From Kitasatospora sp. NBC_01246 (GTDB taxonomy: Bacteria; Actinomycetota; Actinomycetes; Streptomycetales; Streptomycetaceae): a stretch of DNA of 64,000 nt. Below the pieces are notes generated by a model. The model did not search any database, was not told the DNA's origin, and saw only the letters and a program-made list of their open reading frames with translations. The stretch is taken from positions 4,464,001 through 4,528,000 of the forward strand of contig NZ_CP108484.1 of NCBI RefSeq assembly GCF_036226505.1, read 5' to 3'. The stretch's first letter is position 1. Each line of letters begins with the position of its first letter. The translations under genes and the position numbers were made by a program. Below, piece after piece: positions 59,522-64,000 of the stretch.

Positions 59522-60604
59522 GTGAGTGGAACGGCAGCGCAGGGGCCTCGGCTGAGGTCGAGCCTGGACGGCATCCCCACCTACAAGCCCGGCAAGCCCG
59601 CCGGCGCCGACGCCTACAAGCTGTCCTCCAACGAGAACCCGTACGAGCCGCTGCCCGGCGTGCTCGAAGCGGCCGTCGCGGCGGCCGGCTCGCTCAACCG
59701 GTACCCGGACATGGCCGTCACCGAGCTGACCGCCGAGCTGGCCCGGCGCTTCGACGTCCCGGCCGAGCACATCGCCACCGGCACCGGCTCGGTCGGCGTC
59801 GCCCAGTCGCTGATCCTCGCCACGGCCGGCCCCGGCGACGAGGTGATCTTCGCCTGGCGCTCCTTCGAGGCCTACCCGATCATCACCCAGGTCGCCGGCG
59901 CGACCCCCGTCCCGGTGGCGCTCACCGCGGGCGGCGACCACGACCTGGACGCGATGCTGGCCGCGGTCACCGACCGCACCCGGCTGATCTTCGTCTGCAA
60001 CCCGAACAACCCCACCGGCAACGTGATCCACCGCGCCGAGCTGGAGCGCTTCCTGGACGCCGTGCCCGCCGACGTCCTGGTGGTCGTCGACGAGGCGTAC
60101 ATCGAGTTCATCCGCGACGCCGACGTCCCCAACGGCATCGACCTCTACCGCGACCGCCCCAACGTCTGCGTGCTGCGGACCTTCTCCAAGGCGTACGGCC
60201 TGGCGGGCATGCGGGTCGGCTTCGCGATCGCGCACGAGCCGGTGGCGAACGCGCTGCGCAAGACGGCGGTGCCGTTCGGCGTCACCCAGCTCGCGCAGAA
60301 CGCGGCCGTCGCCTCGCTGCGGGCCGAGGAGGCCCTGATGGTCCGGGTCGACGCACTGGTCGAGGAGCGCACCCGGGTGGTCGCCGGGCTGCGCGCCCAG
60401 GGCTGGGAGATCCCGGACTCGCAGGCCAACTTCGTCTGGCTGGCGCTCGGCGAGCGCTCCCAGGAGTTCGCGGCGGCCTGTGCCGACGCCGGCGTGATCG
60501 TCCGCCCGTTCCCGGAGGGCGTCCGGATCTCGATCGGCGAGGTCGAGGGCAACTCGATCTTCCTCACGGTGGCCGAGGCGTTCCGCAAGACGATCGACGG
60601 CTGA
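59522..60604 (+). CDS. hisC: Histidinol-phosphate/aromatic aminotransferase
   Basis: This 360-residue fold-type I PLP enzyme starts at the GTG at 59522 behind AGAAGGAG. It has SSNENPYEPLPGV near the N-terminus, NPNNPTGN, DEAYIEF (cofactor Asp) and TFSKAYGLAGMRVGF (Schiff-base Lys), and an Arg in the C-terminal RISIGEVEGN. It is of the HisC length and motif set. Away from other his genes, it could be the second paralogue that transaminates phenylalanine (Pat type). It is a single gene. Confidence 0.8.
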   Translation: MSGTAAQGPRLRSSLDGIPTYKPGKPAGADAYKLSSNENPYEPLPGVLEAAVAAAGSLNRYPDMAVTELTAELARRFDVPAEHIATGTGSVGVAQSLILATAGPGDEVIFAWRSFEAYPIITQVAGATPVPVALTAGGDHDLDAMLAAVTDRTRLIFVCNPNNPTGNVIHRAELERFLDAVPADVLVVVDEAYIEFIRDADVPNGIDLYRDRPNVCVLRTFSKAYGLAGMRVGFAIAHEPVANALRKTAVPFGVTQLAQNAAVASLRAEEALMVRVDALVEERTRVVAGLRAQGWEIPDSQANFVWLALGERSQEFAAACADAGVIVRPFPEGVRISIGEVEGNSIFLTVAEAFRKTIDG

Positions 60605-60702
60605 CCTCGTACGGACACCGGCTTCACCAGGGGCGCACCGCTCGGCGGTGCGCCCCTGCGTCGTCCTGTCCGACGTCCCACTCCGCCGGTCGGGCGGGGC
60701 AC

Positions 60703-62109
60703 TCATCCCCGCCGCAGGAAGAGCGCCGAGGCGAGGGCGGCGAGCAGCACCAGCGCGGTGTTCACGGCGATCGCCCAGGTGACCCCGGTCAGCACGGTGG
60801 TCCCCGCGGCGGCCGCGGTGGCGACCGCGCTCATCACCGGGGTGCCCAGGGTGATGCCGACCTGCTGGGTCATGGTGGCGACCCCGGTGGCCAGCCCCTG
60901 CTCCTCGTCCGGCAGGCCCGAGGTGGCCGTCACCATGAAGCCGACGATCGCCAGCATGTTGCCGACCCCGCCGACGAAGGTCGCCGCCAGCAGCAGGCCG
61001 AGCCAGGCCCGGTCGGCGCCGAGCAGGAGCAGCGCGGCGGTCGCGGCGGCCTGCACCAGGAATCCCGCGAGCAGCGCGCCCCGGCTGCCGAGCCGCCCGA
61101 TCAGCCGCGGCGCGACCACACCGCCGAGCACGGTGCCGGCACCCAGGACCCCGAAGGCCAGGCCGGTGGCCAGCGCGGAGAAGCCCAGCACCCGCTGGAG
61201 GTAGAGGGTCAGCAGGAAGACCAGCGAGGTCTCGGTGGCGAAGGCCAGCAGGCCGGCCGCGTTGCCCCAGACCACCGTGCGCCGCCGCAGCACCCGGACC
61301 GGCACGAGGGGCGAGGCGGCGGTCCGCTCGACGAACCAGAACGCCACCAGCAGCGCCGCGCCCACCCCCAGCGAGCCGAGCGCGAGCGGGTCGCCCCAGC
61401 CGTGCTCACCGGCCGCCGTCAGTCCGTGGACCAGGGCGAGCAGACCGCCGGTGACGGTGACCGCCCCCGGGACGTCCATCCGGACCTTCCCGGCCGGCCG
61501 GCTCTCCGCGATCAGCCGGGGCGCCACCAGCAGGACGGCCAGGGCCACCGGCACGTTGACGAAGAACGCCCAGCGCCAGCTCAGCAGGTCGGTGAGCAGC
61601 CCGCCGAGCACCGCGCCCGAGGTGAAGCCGGCCGACATCAGCGCGCCGTTGAGGCCCAGGGCCCGCTCGCGCAGCGGGCCCTCCGGGAAGGCGGTGGTGA
61701 GCAGCGCCAGCCCGGCCGGCGTGACGGCGGCGGTGGCCAGGCCCTGCGCCACCCGGGCGGCCAGCAGCAGCTCCGGGGTGGTGGCCAGCCCGCCGACCAG
61801 CGAGGAGACGCCGAGCACGGCGAGACCGATCAGGAACACCCGGCGCCGCCCGAAGAGGTCGGCGACCCGTCCGAACAGCAGGGTGAAGCCCGCCGCGCTC
61901 AGGGCGAAGGCGGTGGCGATCCACTGCAGGCTGCCGAGCCCGAAGCCGAGACCCTGGCCGATCACCGGCAGGGCGACGTTCAGGATCGAGAAGTCCACGG
62001 CCAGCATGAACTGGGCGGCCAGCAGGACGACCAGGACGAGTCGCTGCCGGCCGGTCATTCCGGCTGGTGTGCGGGGGAGGGCTGGTGCTTCGGACAGGGT
62101 GGCGGTCAT
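60703..62109 (-). CDS. MFS transporter of the 14-TMS drug:H+ antiporter (DHA2) type
   Basis: This 468-residue protein starts at the ATG at 62109. The motif LFGRVADLFGRRRVF between helices 2 and 3, ARVAQGLATAAVTPAGLALL in helix 4 and GLNGALMSAGFTSGAVLGGLL in helix 5 (motif C) mark drug antiporters. It is divergent from a MmyB-type regulator across 141 bp, the usual pairing for an inducible efflux system. The substrate is unknown. Confidence 0.85.
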   Translation of the reverse strand: MTATLSEAPALPRTPAGMTGRQRLVLVVLLAAQFMLAVDFSILNVALPVIGQGLGFGLGSLQWIATAFALSAAGFTLLFGRVADLFGRRRVFLIGLAVLGVSSLVGGLATTPELLLAARVAQGLATAAVTPAGLALLTTAFPEGPLRERALGLNGALMSAGFTSGAVLGGLLTDLLSWRWAFFVNVPVALAVLLVAPRLIAESRPAGKVRMDVPGAVTVTGGLLALVHGLTAAGEHGWGDPLALGSLGVGAALLVAFWFVERTAASPLVPVRVLRRRTVVWGNAAGLLAFATETSLVFLLTLYLQRVLGFSALATGLAFGVLGAGTVLGGVVAPRLIGRLGSRGALLAGFLVQAAATAALLLLGADRAWLGLLLAATFVGGVGNMLAIVGFMVTATSGLPDEEQGLATGVATMTQQVGITLGTPVMSAVATAAAAGTTVLTGVTWAIAVNTALVLLAALASALFLRRG

Positions 62110-62151
62110 CGCTCCGCTGCCTTTCGACTCGACGGGGTGTTCCGGGTACGG

Positions 62152-62164
62152 CAGCAGCCTGCTG
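62152..62164. promoter_or_regulatory. Palindrome in the MFS/regulator divergent region
   Basis: CAGCAG-C-CTGCTG is perfectly symmetric and roughly central in the 141-bp divergent region, making it a candidate binding site of the adjacent regulator. GGGTAC/GTACCC words flank it at a distance. Confidence 0.35.
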
Positions 62165-62250
62165 GGCCGCGCCGGGGGTACCCAGACCCCCGCGGAGGGT
62201 GGCACCGGCAGGGACAGGCTCGGCGCCGCCCGGCGGTGTTCACTGGAGGC

Positions 62251-63279
62251 ATGACCGCACCCGAGACACCGTCAGCGCAGCAGCCCCGGTCGGCGGAGAG
62301 GCCGTCGCCGGCCCCCTCCTCGGCGGCGTCGGCCTCCTCGGCGTCTTCGGCCTCCATGGCGTCGTCGGCGGGGGCGGAGAAGCCCAGCGAGCTGGGCGAG
62401 TTCCTGCGCACCCGCCGCGCCCGGCTGCGGCCCGAGGACGTCGGGCTGACCACGTACGGCAGCCGGCGCCGGGTGCCCGGGCTGCGGCGCGAGGAGCTGT
62501 CCCAGCTGGCGGGCGTCAGCATCACCTACTACACGCGGCTGGAGCAGGGGCAGAGCCGCAACGTCTCCGACGAGGTGCTGGACGCCATCGCCCGGGCGCT
62601 GCGCCTCGACGGCGACGAGCACGCCCACCTGCGCAACCTGGCCCGCCCGGGCCGGCCGGCGAAGGGCCGCCAGGCCGAGCGCTTCGAGCGGGTCCGGCCG
62701 GCGGTGGGCCGGCTGATCGCGGCGATGGCCGACGTCCCGGCGGTGGTGGTCGGCCTGCGCAACGAGGTGCTGGCCTGGAACCCGCTCGGCCACGCACTGC
62801 TGGCCGGGCACCTGGACGCGGCGGCGCCGGACTCGCCGTCGGCGCGCCCCAACCTCTCCCGGCTGCTCTTCCTCGACGCGCGGACCCGGGAGCTCTACCC
62901 GTGCTGGGAGACCGAGGCCCGGGCCCAGGTCGCCTTCCTGCGGCTGGCCGCCGGGCGGCACCAGGAGGACCGGCAGCTGGCCGAGGTGATCGGCGAGCTG
63001 TCGATGAAGAGCGCGGAGTTCGCGGCGCTCTGGTCGCGCCACCCGGTGCACGACTGCCTGTTCGGCACCAAGGAGTTCCACCACCCGGTGGTCGGGGACT
63101 TGGCGCTGGACTTCGAGGCGCTGCCGCTGCCGGAGGCGTCCGGGCACCGGATGCTGCTCTTCATTGCGGTGCCCGGCTCGTCGTCGGAGGCCGGTCTGCG
63201 GCTGCTGGCGGCCAGTGCGGCGGCCTCGGGGTGGGCGACGGGGCGGACGTCGGCGGGCCGGGAGCCGGTCGAGGACTGA
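62251..63279 (+). CDS. XRE-family regulator with MmyB-like ligand-binding domain
   Basis: This 342-residue protein starts at the ATG at 62251 right after TGGAGGC. A Ser/Ala-rich leader of about 45 residues is followed by the HTH (LGEFLRTRRARLRPEDVGL, then VPGLRREELSQLAGVSITYYTRLEQG, seen as RREELSQLAGVS and YYTRLEQG) and the MmyB-type domain (NEVLAWNPLGHALL, HHPVVGDLALDFEALPLP). Such regulators bind acyl or small ligands and usually govern a divergent oxidoreductase or efflux gene, here the MFS pump. Confidence 0.85.
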   Translation: MTAPETPSAQQPRSAERPSPAPSSAASASSASSASMASSAGAEKPSELGEFLRTRRARLRPEDVGLTTYGSRRRVPGLRREELSQLAGVSITYYTRLEQGQSRNVSDEVLDAIARALRLDGDEHAHLRNLARPGRPAKGRQAERFERVRPAVGRLIAAMADVPAVVVGLRNEVLAWNPLGHALLAGHLDAAAPDSPSARPNLSRLLFLDARTRELYPCWETEARAQVAFLRLAAGRHQEDRQLAEVIGELSMKSAEFAALWSRHPVHDCLFGTKEFHHPVVGDLALDFEALPLPEASGHRMLLFIAVPGSSSEAGLRLLAASAAASGWATGRTSAGREPVED

Positions 63280-63303
63280 GCCGGTCGTCACCCGGGAACG
63301 ACG

Positions 63304-63345
63304 AGGGGCCCCGCCTCCGCACCGCCGTGCGGGGGCAGGGCCCCT
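63304..63345. terminator. Bidirectional terminator between regulator and surface-protein genes
   Basis: AGGGGCCC pairs with GGGCCCCT, with an inner 10-bp stem GCCTCCGCAC/GTGCGGGGGC, between convergent genes. Confidence 0.7.
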
Positions 63346-63364
63346 GTGGTGCTCCGTGGGCCGG

Positions 63365-64000
63365 TCAGCGCTGGGGACGCAGCCGGCGCACGGCGATCAG
63401 AACGCCCGCGCCGAGCGCGACGAAGGCGGCGGAGGCGGCGGCGAGGAAGCCGTTGGTGGAGCTGGAGCCGGTCTGGGCGAGCTCGGGGGTGCCGGCGGGC
63501 GCGGTGGTGGCGGGCGCGGTGCTGACGGGGGCGGTCGGCGTGGCCTTGGGGGCGGCCGGGGTCCTGTCCTCGACGGGCGCGACGGGAGCGGCCGACTTCG
63601 GGGCGGCGGGCTTGGCGGTGGGCTTGGCTGCGGTCGTGGGCTTCGCGGCCGGCTTCGCGGCGGTCGCCGGCTTGGCCGGGGCGGCGGTGCGGACGACCGT
63701 GTAGGTGTGGCTTCCGCCCTGCTCCATGGGGTAGCCGTCGGCCCTGCCGCCGATGAAGACCTCGAAGCTCTTCAGGTCGGCGGCGGCGTTCGCCGAGACG
63801 GAGACGCGGAAGGCGAAGTGGGCGGCCCGGCCGTCGGTGAGCTGCTTGACCTTGAGCGAGCTGGTGTCCGCGACGATCGCGGGGTCGCAGCCGTGGTGGA
63901 GGGAGAGCTTCTTCCAGCCGCCGGCGGTGGCGGCCTCGACGGTGAAGTCCTCCAGCCGGTTGGGACCCTGCGGGTTGTAGATCGCGAAGGAGGGGCCGAC
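63365..64000 (-). CDS. C-terminal part of a LAxTG-anchored surface protein (5' end outside window)
   Basis: The minus-strand frame is open to the right edge, so at least 211 residues belong to this gene; the ATG at 63727 is internal. The visible part begins with a beta-rich domain (FAIYNPQGPNRLEDFTVEA, GGWKKLSLHHGCDP, AHFAFRVSVSANAAADLKSF). An Ala/Lys/Pro/Thr stalk (AAKPTAKPAAPKSAAP) follows, then the sorting signal LAQTG, a hydrophobic helix and RRLRPQR. It is probably wall-linked by a class E sortase. Confidence 0.8.
   Translation of the reverse strand, partial: VGPSFAIYNPQGPNRLEDFTVEAATAGGWKKLSLHHGCDPAIVADTSSLKVKQLTDGRAAHFAFRVSVSANAAADLKSFEVFIGGRADGYPMEQGGSHTYTVVRTAAPAKPATAAKPAAKPTTAAKPTAKPAAPKSAAPVAPVEDRTPAAPKATPTAPVSTAPATTAPAGTPELAQTGSSSTNGFLAAASAAFVALGAGVLIAVRRLRPQR

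Overview
The window is about 72% GC, with strong G/C bias at third codon positions, GTG and ATG starts, and many 4-bp ATGA or GTGA gene overlaps. An SsgA-like sporulation protein, a DUF5326 protein, LAxTG-type (sortase E-like) wall-anchored proteins, a DUF5819/HTTM pair and CGNR and MmyB-type regulators all point to a chromosomal segment of the Streptomycetaceae (Streptomyces or Kitasatospora). I saw no tRNA, rRNA, CRISPR array, integrase or transposase gene.

Layout. 1-6.3 kb: a J-domain protein fused in frame to a rhodanese, a DUF5819/HTTM pair, a FUSC-type transporter and a TrmH/SpoU RNA methyltransferase. 6.3-10.4 kb: a secreted NlpC/P60-like protein, a VOC plus flavin-oxidase-like pair, and a PfkB-like kinase that lacks its catalytic Asp. 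10.5-16.6 kb: five translationally coupled minus-strand genes (alpha-oxoamine synthase, small membrane protein, SAM methyltransferase, MMPL exporter, CPBP protease). They look like a dedicated pathway for making and exporting an amino-ketone or sphingoid-like lipid. 17.2-25.8 kb: a TetR/SMR efflux pair, an HTH regulator, a sedolisin, a CGNR regulator, an aromatic-ring hydroxylase and PaaN. 26-32.4 kb: a GT-C mannosyltransferase, a PaaR-like TetR regulator, an Lrp regulator and a 2-oxoacid dehydrogenase E1alpha-E1beta-E2 operon. Near-identical ACCGA-N4-TCGGT sites lie upstream of paaN and of the dehydrogenase operon. 32.6-37.6 kb: a flavohaemoglobin with a long Pro/Ala-rich extension, Nudix, SsgA-like, holin-like, cupin, TenA and DUF5326 genes.

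37.7-43.2 kb: a second coupled five-gene operon with an OleA-like KAS III, a GT2 glycosyltransferase, an OleC-like AMP ligase, a divergent P450 and an OleD-like SDR, and no OleB hydrolase. This is a good candidate for a beta-lactone or related head-to-head fatty-acyl product. A perfect 18-bp-arm palindrome sits just upstream of its first gene. 43.3-47.2 kb: a flotillin with a stand-alone NfeD-type OB protein, then a TPP riboswitch and thiC.

47.2-53.7 kb is the accessory part. It holds a wall-anchored ice-binding/collagen-like adhesin with 87 uninterrupted G-X-Y triplets, an unknown 156-residue protein and a CBS protein. A 237-bp internally deleted second copy of the thiC 3' end and its terminator follows, then a secreted beta-helix/PKD protein. 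The two thiC-end copies flank a 3.7-kb island. 53.8-64 kb: a VOC/LysR pair, a membrane protein, a metallophosphoesterase preceded by a solitary DasR-like (dre) site, a LacI regulator with its own palindrome, HisC, a divergent MFS/MmyB-type regulator pair, and the C-terminal part of another LAxTG surface protein that runs off the window.

All functions are inferred from reading the sequence and recalling family motifs. No database search or structure prediction was run.
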